Origin: Acidocella aquatica
Lineage (GTDB): Bacteria; Pseudomonadota; Alphaproteobacteria; Acetobacterales; Acetobacteraceae
NCBI RefSeq assembly: GCF_030160635.1
Contig: NZ_BSOS01000086.1
Span: 1 to 36,581, forward strand
Length of the DNA stretch: 36,581 nt
Direction of reading: 5' to 3'
Shown: positions 16,129 to 23,797 of the stretch, piece after piece
Layout: each line of letters begins with the position of its first letter
Numbering within the stretch: position 1 is the first letter of the stretch
Position numbers and translations under genes: made by a program
Notes under the pieces: model-generated
What the model was told of the DNA's origin: nothing
Seen by the model: the letters and a program-made list of their open reading frames with translations, nothing else
The model's database searches: none

Positions 16129-16857
16129 GTGCTGCCCGGCTACCGGCGCCGTATTCTCATCACGCCTGCGCCCGGTATCGTTTCGGCCGAGCTTGAGGAT
16201 GATTATCACCGCATGGTGGTGACACTGGAGCACGATAATGATGTTGTGACCAAGGTTGTGAGCGAGATGAAACGCTCGCCCTGGACGCTCTGCCCTGGTG
16301 CGATATCGAAACTAGCCGAGACGTTTACGGGCGTGGGGCTGGCGGTGTTTGGCAGCCGTGGCAATAAGAAGCAGAATTGCACACATCTGTTTGATCTCGC
16401 ACTGTTCGCTGCGGCGCATGCAAACGAGGCCGCATCCGTCGCCTACGACATTTTCGTGAGCGACCCGCTGGAGGGCGCCCGCACCGCCACGCTTTCACGT
16501 AATAGCAAACCGGTTCTGGACTGGAAGCTGCGGGGAGAGGTTTTTCTCGCCCCAGCGGACCTTGCAGGCCAACGCCTTGGCGAACTTAACGACTGGATTG
16601 CCGGACAGCACAAAGTGGGCGCTGAAGCAGGGCGCATTCTGCGGTGGGCCGCGATCATCGCGTTCGGCCGCAGTATGGACATTCCTGCGGGCATCCCAGC
16701 CACCAGTTTTCCTGGTGGCGCCTGTTACAATTTCCAGCCTGAGCGTGCTGCAACGTCAACGCGCCGGACTGGGGCAGATGTTGACTTTAGCCAACCCGGA
16801 GCTGCGCCATTGGCGGATCTGACGAAGTGGTTTGAGGGTAGCTCGGGCGCGGCTTGA
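16129..16857 (+). CDS. DUF2889 family protein
   Basis: A 242-residue protein. The opening GYRRRILITPAPG, then ELEDDYHRMVVTLEHD, and later SPWTLCPGA are the signature of DUF2889. No reaction is established for this family to my knowledge. The conserved Asp-Asp-x-His and Cys-Pro-Gly motifs could be catalytic or metal-binding. It starts at GTG 16129, five bases after the Ltp stop, and so belongs to the P450-DUF35-Ltp unit. That placement suggests a role in CoA-ester or aldol chemistry. The function is unknown. Confidence 0.8.
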   Translation: MLPGYRRRILITPAPGIVSAELEDDYHRMVVTLEHDNDVVTKVVSEMKRSPWTLCPGAISKLAETFTGVGLAVFGSRGNKKQNCTHLFDLALFAAAHANEAASVAYDIFVSDPLEGARTATLSRNSKPVLDWKLRGEVFLAPADLAGQRLGELNDWIAGQHKVGAEAGRILRWAAIIAFGRSMDIPAGIPATSFPGGACYNFQPERAATSTRRTGADVDFSQPGAAPLADLTKWFEGSSGAA

Positions 16858-16983
16858 ACCGAGGCAGCCGCTCAAGGTTGGGAAACCTGGCCATAACGCG
16901 CTGTAAAAAAGGCTATTGTTATGATCGCGGCGGAAGTCGGCGGAGCTAAACGAACATCGGCCATGGATTGTTTTTTGTTTAGG

Positions 16984-16994
16984 ATGTTCCGGCA
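16984..16994. promoter_or_regulatory. TGCCGGAACAT motif shared with the tetR palindrome
   Basis: On the minus strand this reads TGCCGGAACAT, identical over 11 bases to part of the palindrome beside tetR (20228-20238). It lies about 100 bp before the amidohydrolase start, in the only sizeable gap (234 bp) of the right half of the plus operon. The neighbouring plus-strand sequence TTCC-GGCA-GGAA (16987-16998) is itself a short inverted repeat. It could be a second TetR site. Confidence 0.3.
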
Positions 16995-17091
16995 GGAATC
17001 GCGAATGGCTGGCATTTGCGTTTCTGCTTTACTTGGGCCGGTAAGTGCGATAGGCCAAAACAGGTAGTGTGTCGGTTTTAAGGAGGAAGCT

Positions 17092-18423
17092 ATGAAAATT
17101 GAAGAATTAATCATCGTTAGCGTGGATGACCATATCGTCGAACCACCCACGATGTATGATAACCACCTGACGCAAGCGCAGAAATCATTCGCCCCTGAAC
17201 TGAGGAAGGATAAGAACGGCGTCGATTTCTGGCTCTACGAGGGCAAGCGCACCGGTGCCATCGGCTTGAACGCCGTGGTTGGCCGCGTGAAGGAGGAATA
17301 TGGCTGTGAGCCGGTCTCCCTCAACCACATGCGCAAGGGCTCATGGGACATTCATGCCCGCGTCGAGGACATGAACGCCAACGGCGTTCTCGCCTCGCTG
17401 AACTTCCCGAGCGTCGTCATGTTTGACGGCTTCCTGTTCCACGGGTTTGAGAACAAGAAAAATGCGCTCGCTTTGCTGCAGGCTTATAACGACTGGCATA
17501 TCGACGAGTGGTGCGGCTCCTATCCAGGCCGCAATATCCCGAATGCCCTCGTGCCGTATTGGGACATCGAGGCCACAGTCGCCGAGATCAAGCGCGTGGC
17601 AGCCAAGGGTTGCCATAATTTATCGTTCAGCGATAACCCGGCGATTAAGGGCTATCCGAGCATCCATAACCCGCATTGGGAGCCGATGTGGAGGGCCTGC
17701 GCCGAGAACGACATGGTGATCAACATCCATATTGGTTCGGGTGCGCAGGCACCACACGCCTCCATGGAATCGCCGATCGATGCCTGGATCACGACCATGC
17801 CGATCTCCATCGTCAATTCTGCGGCGGACTGGCTGCATTTGAAGGTGTTGCAGGAATACCCTCTGAAGATCGCGCTCTCCGAGGGTGGCATCGGCTGGAT
17901 CCCGTATTTCCTCGAGCGTGCTGATTTCTCGTTCGGCCAGCACCATGCCTGGACACATTCCTATTTCGGACCGGGCCGCGTGCCGAGCGACGTGTTCAGG
18001 GAGCATTTCCTCACCTGCTTCATTGACGACAAGTTCGGGCTTGCCAATGTCAGCGCCATCGGCGAGGACAACATCGCCTATGAATGCGACTATCCGCACT
18101 CAGATTCGCTCTGGCCGGAAGTGCCGGAGCGTCTGTTCGAGAGTCTGAAGCATCTGCCGGATAGCGTGATCAACAAGATCAGCCACGGCAATGCGCTGAA
18201 GCGCTTCAACTTCGATGCGTTCGGCATGATGGGTGGGCGTGATAAATGTACCGTTGGCGCCCTGCGTAAGTTGGCCGAGCATGTTGACACTTCGCCGCAA
18301 TCCTATGGCGGTCCGGCACCGCTTGCCCCCGGCGAAGTGGCTCGCCGTGTTACCTCAGGCGACATCACCAAGATGTTCATGGATGTTGCCAAGGAAGACG
18401 GCCGTGTGAAGGAACAGGCCTAA
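17092..18423 (+). CDS. Amidohydrolase_2 family (ACMSD-like) metal-dependent hydrolase/decarboxylase
   Basis: A 443-residue TIM-barrel protein of the amidohydrolase 2 group. The metal motif Asp-x-His is D12/H14 in VDDHIVEPP. Further His residues lie in NIHIGSG and HHAWTHS, and ECDYPHSDSLWP holds the late Asp. The family includes decarboxylases and C-C hydrolases such as ACMSD and gamma-resorcylate decarboxylase. Similar proteins are common in clusters with BVMOs and ACADs. It has the strongest ribosome site of the window (AAGGAGG at 17080-17086), and a good hairpin terminator follows the stop. High translation from its own promoter is likely. The substrate is unknown. Confidence 0.87.
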   Translation: MKIEELIIVSVDDHIVEPPTMYDNHLTQAQKSFAPELRKDKNGVDFWLYEGKRTGAIGLNAVVGRVKEEYGCEPVSLNHMRKGSWDIHARVEDMNANGVLASLNFPSVVMFDGFLFHGFENKKNALALLQAYNDWHIDEWCGSYPGRNIPNALVPYWDIEATVAEIKRVAAKGCHNLSFSDNPAIKGYPSIHNPHWEPMWRACAENDMVINIHIGSGAQAPHASMESPIDAWITTMPISIVNSAADWLHLKVLQEYPLKIALSEGGIGWIPYFLERADFSFGQHHAWTHSYFGPGRVPSDVFREHFLTCFIDDKFGLANVSAIGEDNIAYECDYPHSDSLWPEVPERLFESLKHLPDSVINKISHGNALKRFNFDAFGMMGGRDKCTVGALRKLAEHVDTSPQSYGGPAPLAPGEVARRVTSGDITKMFMDVAKEDGRVKEQA

Positions 18424-18432
18424 GACCAACCT

Positions 18433-18479
18433 CCGGGCGCTAAGGGCAGTTATGTCCATAGCGCCCGGACCATTTTCTA
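18433..18479 (+). terminator. Rho-independent terminator after the amidohydrolase
   Basis: CCGGGCGCTA at 18433-18442 pairs perfectly with TAGCGCCCGG at 18459-18468 (10 bp). The stem can continue inward after one mismatch, and ACCATTTTCTAT follows. The T-run is broken, so termination may be partial. Confidence 0.65.
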
Positions 18480-18494
18480 TAAAATAAACAAAAG

Positions 18495-18512
18495 CGCGGC
18501 GTGAACGCCGCG
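18495..18512 (+). promoter_or_regulatory. Hairpin in the leader of the second esterase
   Basis: CGCGGCG at 18495-18501 and CGCCGCG at 18506-18512 form a perfect 7-bp stem with the tetraloop TGAA, 15 bases before the ATG at 18528. It could hinder or tune translation of the esterase, or protect the 5' end of a processed transcript. There is no direct evidence of a role. Confidence 0.4.
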
Positions 18513-18527
18513 AACCGGGAACCCAGA

Positions 18528-19574
18528 ATGTCCAATTCCACTCAGCCGCCCCAGGCATATGCGGTGACGCCGCAAGGCGTGATCACCGTGCCATCGTTCG
18601 ACCTGCCTTTATCGAGGGCGCTCAGCCCGCAGGCGTCAGCGTTGCAGGCCCAGGCCTACAGCAATTCCGGTGGACTGAGCATGGTCAATTTTGATCTGCT
18701 GGAGACCGAGGAAACCTACAAGGGTGCGGTCGATGCATTCCGGGCTGGCATAGACGAAATGTTCGCCAAGCCTCTGGCGGTAAGGCTGCTTGCCCAGTTT
18801 CCCGTTACGATCGAAGCTTCGAAAATCGGAAATATTCCCGTTGATATTTTCACGCCCGTGGGCGAGTTTGACCCTGACCACGTTCTGATCAACCTGCATG
18901 GGGGCGCCTTCTGTTCGGGTGCGACGTATATTTCGCAGATCGAATCGATCCCGGTTGCGCATCTCGGACAGTATCGAGTCGTCTCGATCGACTACCGCCA
19001 GGGCTATGAGCATAAATTTCCAGCCGCGACCGAGGACGTTTGCGCGGTCTATGCGGAATTGCTGAAAACCTACTCCGCCGGCCGGATTGGTATCTATGGC
19101 GGCTCGGCGGGTGGGTCACTTACCCTGCAGGTCATAGCTTGGCTGCTCGAGCATGGCATTGAACTGCCTGGCGCAATTGCGGTGCTGGGCGCTGGTGCCG
19201 GTGGCAATGGTGACGGCGATTATTTTTCGGCGATTGGTACGGCAGTCCCGCCGCCCATCGACGCATTCAACCTTCGCGGCAACAGATTCGGCTATTTTTC
19301 TGAAGTTGGTCCTGAGTCACCTCTGATCAATCCACTTCTCGGGGGGAAGGGTTTCCTGGCGAATTACCCGCCGAGCTTGTTCATCACCGGAACCCGTGCG
19401 TTCGACCTCAGCCCGGCGATTGCCACCCAGCGCGCGTTATTCCAGGCCGGCGTCGATGCGCAGCTGCACGTATTCGACGGCATGGGTCATTGCTTTTACT
19501 ACGATACCGCTTTGCCGGAATCCCTCGACGCCTATGACACGCTGCTACGCTTTTTTCAGAAGCACATGTGCTAG
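18528..19574 (+). CDS. Alpha/beta hydrolase (esterase), HSL-like
   Basis: A 348-residue hydrolase. The oxyanion-hole motif is LHGGAF and the nucleophile is the Ser of YGGSAGGS. The likely acid lies in TGTRAFDLS and the His in MGHCFYYD near the C terminus. The core VVSIDYRQGYEHKFPAA fits the HSL-type carboxylesterases. An N-terminal segment of about 50 residues rich in Ser, Gln and Pro has no clear domain and no signal peptide. ATG at 18528 is preferred to a GTG at 18501 that lies inside a hairpin. It is the last gene of the plus block, and its stop is two bases from the convergent tetR stop. It probably hydrolyses a lactone or ester from a BVMO step. Confidence 0.87.
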   Translation: MSNSTQPPQAYAVTPQGVITVPSFDLPLSRALSPQASALQAQAYSNSGGLSMVNFDLLETEETYKGAVDAFRAGIDEMFAKPLAVRLLAQFPVTIEASKIGNIPVDIFTPVGEFDPDHVLINLHGGAFCSGATYISQIESIPVAHLGQYRVVSIDYRQGYEHKFPAATEDVCAVYAELLKTYSAGRIGIYGGSAGGSLTLQVIAWLLEHGIELPGAIAVLGAGAGGNGDGDYFSAIGTAVPPPIDAFNLRGNRFGYFSEVGPESPLINPLLGGKGFLANYPPSLFITGTRAFDLSPAIATQRALFQAGVDAQLHVFDGMGHCFYYDTALPESLDAYDTLLRFFQKHMC

Positions 19575-19576
19575 AA

Positions 19577-20215
19577 TCAGATTGCGCGCCCCGGTGAAAT
19601 CAGCAGGGTCAGAATTTCGGCTTCAGCTCGCTTGAGGTCCTCACTGTCCACAAATGACCGCCACCCAGGCAGATACGCATAGCGCGCTGCCATCCGTTCG
19701 ATGGCGGAGAAGATGATGATGGCGCGCGACATTGCTTCGCGTTCGCTGAGAGCTGTCTCCCCATGCGCAGCGCGGATGCGGGCTGCGATTTTGGTGACAA
19801 TGGGAACTGCGCTGGCGTTCCGGACCTCGACGAACGAGTCCTGCCCGCCATCGGCGCGGAAATTCCTGATGTTCAGTATCGCGCGGTGCCGGTCCCAGTA
19901 ACGATAAAAGGCGCTCACGACGCATTCGGCATGGTGGCGCAGCTGGCCGGAGTCCCAGGGGCGATCAAGTTCCGCGACAATTTCACCGGTATCCTCCGAT
20001 GCCTTGCGGCTTAGGCATAGCAGAGCTTCGTCGACACCCTTGAAATAGAGATAGAAGGTTTGCGAGGCTAGGCCTGCCTCGCGCGCGATGGCGCTTGCGG
20101 TCAGGGTTTCGGTAGGCGTTGCCGTAATCAGGTGGCGCGCCGCCACCAGAAGCCGGGCCCGGCTCTCCGCCCCTTTGCGGCCGATTGCCTGTCCGTCCTG
20201 GTTGGTTTTCCGCAT
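19577..20215 (-). CDS. TetR-family transcriptional regulator
   Basis: A 212-residue regulator. The N-terminal helix-turn-helix is ESRARLLVAARHLI through LTASAIAREAGLASQTFYLYFKGVDEAL (about residues 17-66). The C-terminal ligand domain has no family I recognise. It is the only transcription factor in the window, so it is the likely controller of this island, sensing the substrate or a CoA intermediate. It closes the minus-strand BVMO operon, with about 95 bp between it and the isomerase gene, and a 26-bp palindrome lies 11 bp before its ATG. Self-repression is therefore likely. Confidence 0.93.
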   Translation of the reverse strand: MRKTNQDGQAIGRKGAESRARLLVAARHLITATPTETLTASAIAREAGLASQTFYLYFKGVDEALLCLSRKASEDTGEIVAELDRPWDSGQLRHHAECVVSAFYRYWDRHRAILNIRNFRADGGQDSFVEVRNASAVPIVTKIAARIRAAHGETALSEREAMSRAIIIFSAIERMAARYAYLPGWRSFVDSEDLKRAEAEILTLLISPGRAI

Positions 20216-20226
20216 GGTGCTGATCG

Positions 20227-20252
20227 TTGCCGGAACATGGCCGTTCCCGCAA
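20227..20252. promoter_or_regulatory. 26-bp palindrome next to tetR, candidate TetR operator
   Basis: TTGCCGGAAC at 20227-20236 and GTTCCCGCAA at 20243-20252 match as inverted repeats at 9 of 10 positions around ATGGCC. It ends 11 bp upstream of the tetR start. The size and position are typical of TetR operators. An 11-base part recurs at 16984-16994 upstream of the amidohydrolase. Confidence 0.6.
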
Positions 20253-20310
20253 GGTTAGGGCGCGGATTATCAGCCGGAACCGGACCGCCTACCTCTTGCG
20301 CCGGTAGCCA

Positions 20311-21111
20311 TCAATTATGACGTGCGGTCAGCAGTTCAGTCAGCCATACACCCGCACGGCGCAAGCCAGCTTCGGCGCCCTCTGCCTGCAGCCGGGAGCC
20401 GATGACTTCGAGATCAAAATATCCTGAATACCCCGTGCGCAGGATCTCGGGGATCAGCCGGTCGAGCGGCACGGCGCCATCGCCCGGCAGCGCGCGGCAG
20501 GGCAGGCCGCGGTCGCCGAAGACATAGTCGCTGACCTGTACCAGCGCGATATCCGGTCCCGCTGCGATGATGCTGTCCTCAAGGTCGGAATCGGTCCAGC
20601 AGGCAAAGAGGTCGATGCCGACGGCTATTCCGGCAAGCCGTGCCAAGGTGAGCGTGTCGGCGAGGCGGTGCGCGATCGACGCATCGGCGTATAGATGCGA
20701 GGTGGGTTCCAGGGAGAGCTTTATGCCGGCTGCCCTGGCGCGCGCGGCGCAGGGCGCAATTTCCGCAGCGAAGCGGTTTGCAGCTTCTGGCCAGCGCAGG
20801 GCGGCGCGGCCTCCTGTGGTCAGTGTGATGGTTTGCGCGCCCGAAGTCTCGGCAAGGTCTATGGTTCGGTTCAGGCGCTCGCGGCCCACAATGCCGTCCT
20901 CTTGTGTGGCAAAGGCGAAGGCGCGGTGGGTGAGGGTGGCCACGGCTAGACCGCTATCGCGCAGCATTTTTCCGGCGGCGGCGCCGTAATCAACAACTTG
21001 CTCAAGCGTCGGGCTGATCGCGGTGGCGCCCAGGCGTGCGACTTGCGCCGCATGGGCGTCCAGCGGGCCAGCGCCGAAACACAACGTATTGATCGACAGC
21101 GACGGGTGCAT
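20311..21111 (-). CDS. Sugar-phosphate isomerase/epimerase-like TIM barrel (AP endonuclease 2 family)
   Basis: A 266-residue protein of the xylose-isomerase-like TIM-barrel family, which includes 2-keto-myo-inositol dehydratase, hydroxypyruvate isomerase and tagatose epimerase. Likely metal ligands are the Glu in LSLEPTSHLY, the Asp in VQVSDYVFG and the Glu in YFDLEVIG. ATG at 21111 is 12 bases after the SDR stop, without a strong ribosome site. It is in the BVMO operon, so an isomerase or dehydratase acting on a polyoxygenated ring intermediate is plausible. The exact reaction cannot be read from the sequence. Confidence 0.82.
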   Translation of the reverse strand: MHPSLSINTLCFGAGPLDAHAAQVARLGATAISPTLEQVVDYGAAAGKMLRDSGLAVATLTHRAFAFATQEDGIVGRERLNRTIDLAETSGAQTITLTTGGRAALRWPEAANRFAAEIAPCAARARAAGIKLSLEPTSHLYADASIAHRLADTLTLARLAGIAVGIDLFACWTDSDLEDSIIAAGPDIALVQVSDYVFGDRGLPCRALPGDGAVPLDRLIPEILRTGYSGYFDLEVIGSRLQAEGAEAGLRRAGVWLTELLTARHN

Positions 21112-21123
21112 GAGGCGCTTGGC

Positions 21124-21795
21124 TTAGCCCGCGAGCGATAACGGGATGGTGGCACCTGTAATCGCGCCGGCCTCGCTGGATAGCAGGAAGGCGATGACCT
21201 TTGCGGCAGATTCCGGGCGCACCCAGCCTGCGGTGTCCGCATCGGGCATGTCGGCGCGGTTTGTTGGCGTGTCGATGATGGTCGGTAGCACGGCATTTAC
21301 CCGTACACCCTTGCCGCGAAGCTCCTCGGCCAGACTCTCGGTCAGCGCGTGTACCCCGGCCTTAGAAGCGGCATAAGGTGCCATGCCGGCACCCGGACGG
21401 ATGGCCCCGAAAGCGCCGATATTCACGATCGCTCCGCCCTGCCTGAGCAAATACGGGAGTGCCGCGGAGCTGGAGGTGGCTGCCGTCCGCAAATTCATGC
21501 GGAACATCTTGTCCCACCCGGCAAGCCCGTTACCTTCAACCAATCCCCAGATAAATCCGCCGGCGATGTTGACGAGACCGTCCACGCTGCCGAGCCTTTC
21601 CGCCACTGTCGCATAAGCAGCCTTAACGGCCGTCTCGTCAGTCAGGTCCACGCCCCCGAGCGCCAGCGCATTGCCATATTCACCGGGAGCGGGAGCGACA
21701 TCCACGGCCGCCACTTTGTGGCCGCGTTTGGTCAGGTCAGCAGCGACAACGCGCCCCAGTACACCAAAGCCGCCGGTCACGATCACAACGCTCAT
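21124..21795 (-). CDS. Short-chain dehydrogenase/reductase
   Basis: A 223-residue SDR. The cofactor motif is TGGFGVLG (7-14), NIAGG and the active-site YAASK follow, and a late VLPTIIDTPTNR gives the usual substrate-loop region. Asp in AAVDVAP after the second strand suggests NAD preference. ATG at 21795 has GAGGAA six bases upstream, and a longer frame to 21825 would overlap the BVMO gene. It lies 26 bases after the second BVMO and probably supplies its ketone substrate from an alcohol, or oxidises the alcohol released from the ester. Confidence 0.87.
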   Translation of the reverse strand: MSVVIVTGGFGVLGRVVAADLTKRGHKVAAVDVAPAPGEYGNALALGGVDLTDETAVKAAYATVAERLGSVDGLVNIAGGFIWGLVEGNGLAGWDKMFRMNLRTAATSSSAALPYLLRQGGAIVNIGAFGAIRPGAGMAPYAASKAGVHALTESLAEELRGKGVRVNAVLPTIIDTPTNRADMPDADTAGWVRPESAAKVIAFLLSSEAGAITGATIPLSLAG

Positions 21796-21821
21796 GCGAA
21801 TTTCCTCTTCATCGTTGGCGT

Positions 21822-23795
21822 TCAAACTGCCATTGCGGGTGTTGCGTTAAAATCTGCGGGGTCCGGGGCGCGTGTCCAGTCCCAGTAGCGCACCAGCGGC
21901 CAGGGCGAATTGGCAATGACCTTGCCGGATTTATTTTTATACCAGCTGCCGGCACCGCCATGAGACCATGTGAAGTGCGCCAGCGCCTCGTCAATTTTCC
22001 CAGCATACCCGGCATATACCTCAGGCTTTACCTCGACAGCCGCCAGTTTCTCCTCGACCATCCACTTCAGGCAGCCCGAGATGTAGCGCGCTTGGCATTC
22101 GGCATTGAAAAACAGATTGCCGTTGAAGCCGAGATTAGTGCCAGGCCCGTACATGAGAAACAGGTTTGGAAAGTTGGGGACGGTAATGCCGAGATAGGCG
22201 CGCGGTTCGTCATCCCAGAACTCGGTGATAGTTTGGCCATCGCGGCCAATGATCTGCATTGGCGCCAAATATTCGAGCGCCCTGAAGCCCGTGGCATAAA
22301 CCACGATATCGGCCTCGTGATGCACGCCGGTAGCATCGAAGATGCCGCTTTTGGTGAAGCGCGCGACACCTTCGGTGCAGAGCGTGACGTTGGGTTGCGA
22401 CATGACGCGGAAGAACCCGCCATCGCCGAGATTGGGGCGCTTCACGTAAGGCGGGTAGGTTGGGATCAGCTTCTCGTGCAGCTCTGGGTGGTCGCCGATC
22501 GCCGCTTTCATGCCGTTGGTGAGGCGGATGCGCGCGGCATCATTAGCAGCACTTACGGCTTGTGCGCCGCCGGTCCAGTCGGGGTCGATGATCATGTAGT
22601 CGGGGGCGCCGTCCAGCGCCCAGTTATACAAAATAGTGCGATACCACCGCGCGTAGCCGGGCAGGTAGTCGATCGCCCATTGCTCGCCTGGGCGGATGGC
22701 GCGGCGATATTCCGGGTGCACGAACACCCAGGTGGGCGAGCGCTGGAATACGGTGAGGTGCGCTGCGTCGCGGGCCAGTTCTGGTACGATCTGCAGCGCC
22801 GTGGCCGCCGTGCCGATAACGATGACTTTTTTACCGGCATACTCTAGCCCCTCAGGCCAGCGTGAGGTATGGACGCGCACGCCCGCGAATGTCTCTTCGC
22901 CATCGATATGGGGGATAAGAGGGCGGTTCAGCTGTCCGACGGCACTCACCAGGGCGGCGAACGGCAACGTCTCTTCGCCAGATTTCGAGCGCAGCGTGAC
23001 CTGCCAGTTTTTCGCTGCCTCATCATAAACGCCGCGCACGATCTCGGCCTCGTAGCGGATATGTTCGCGCAAGCCCAATTGCTCAACAGCGTCGGTAAAA
23101 TAGGCCCTCAGCACCGGCCAGGCGGAGAACAGATCGGGCCAGCGTTTATCGCGGATGAAGGAGAAGGAGTAGCAATGGCTGGGCACGTCCACCCGCGCAC
23201 CAGGAAAGCGGTTCTCGAACCAAGTGCCGCCTGGACCGCTGTTTTTCTCGACAATGGTGAACGGGATGCCCGCCTGGCTGAGGCGGTAGCCCATGACGAT
23301 GCCGGAAAGCCCGGCGCCGACGATGATCACCGGCAGGCGTGCTGTCTGCTCCCCGGTTACTGGCTTGTCCCAATGGAAGTCGCGCGCGTCGCCGTTGAAG
23401 CCAAGTTCTTCTGCCAGCAGGGTCTCGTAAGCCGGGTCGAGCAGCTTGCCAGCCAGCGTGTCGATCATCTGACGCAGCTCATCCTCGCTCGGCTCATACG
23501 GGGGAGGGCAGTCGGCGTTGCGCCATGTCCGGATCGCCTTGGCCGCTCGCTTGCGCAGGAGGCCGGCCCGTTCCGGCGCAATACTACCGGAAAGGTCGGT
23601 GCTGTATTGCGGACGCTGGGTGCGCCCGGCTTCCACCAGAATGTCCAGGCTGCCGGTGATATGCACCACCGACATCAACAGCGGCAGCAATCCTGCGTCA
23701 GCAACCGCGGCATCAATTTCGGCATCGCAGGCACCAATTGGCTGCCTTAGGTCTGTCAGTCCCGGCATTTCATGCTTTTGAGGTGCGTCGTTCAT
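21822..23795 (-). CDS. Baeyer-Villiger monooxygenase with N-terminal extension
   Basis: A 657-residue flavoprotein monooxygenase. The FAD motif GAGLSG (160-165) comes only after about 155 extra N-terminal residues, as in 4-hydroxyacetophenone monooxygenase. GGTWFENRFPGARVDVPSH is a typical type I BVMO core, and the fingerprint F-x-G-x3-H-x3-W-P is met by FAGVRVHTSRWP. The NADPH Rossmann motif reads IGTAATALQ, so a usual Gly is Ala. It would turn a ketone into an ester or lactone with NADPH and O2. A longer open frame to 24353 is a shadow of the ACAD; ATG at 23795 is two bases after the ACAD stop. It is paralogous to the BVMO at 29008. Confidence 0.93.
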   Translation of the reverse strand: MNDAPQKHEMPGLTDLRQPIGACDAEIDAAVADAGLLPLLMSVVHITGSLDILVEAGRTQRPQYSTDLSGSIAPERAGLLRKRAAKAIRTWRNADCPPPYEPSEDELRQMIDTLAGKLLDPAYETLLAEELGFNGDARDFHWDKPVTGEQTARLPVIIVGAGLSGIVMGYRLSQAGIPFTIVEKNSGPGGTWFENRFPGARVDVPSHCYSFSFIRDKRWPDLFSAWPVLRAYFTDAVEQLGLREHIRYEAEIVRGVYDEAAKNWQVTLRSKSGEETLPFAALVSAVGQLNRPLIPHIDGEETFAGVRVHTSRWPEGLEYAGKKVIVIGTAATALQIVPELARDAAHLTVFQRSPTWVFVHPEYRRAIRPGEQWAIDYLPGYARWYRTILYNWALDGAPDYMIIDPDWTGGAQAVSAANDAARIRLTNGMKAAIGDHPELHEKLIPTYPPYVKRPNLGDGGFFRVMSQPNVTLCTEGVARFTKSGIFDATGVHHEADIVVYATGFRALEYLAPMQIIGRDGQTITEFWDDEPRAYLGITVPNFPNLFLMYGPGTNLGFNGNLFFNAECQARYISGCLKWMVEEKLAAVEVKPEVYAGYAGKIDEALAHFTWSHGGAGSWYKNKSGKVIANSPWPLVRYWDWTRAPDPADFNATPAMAV

Positions 23796-23797
23796 CG

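Noticed and set aside
16874-16888. AGGTT-AACCT hairpin after DUF2889 as a terminator
   Set aside because: A five-base stem without a T-run; it could easily occur by chance.
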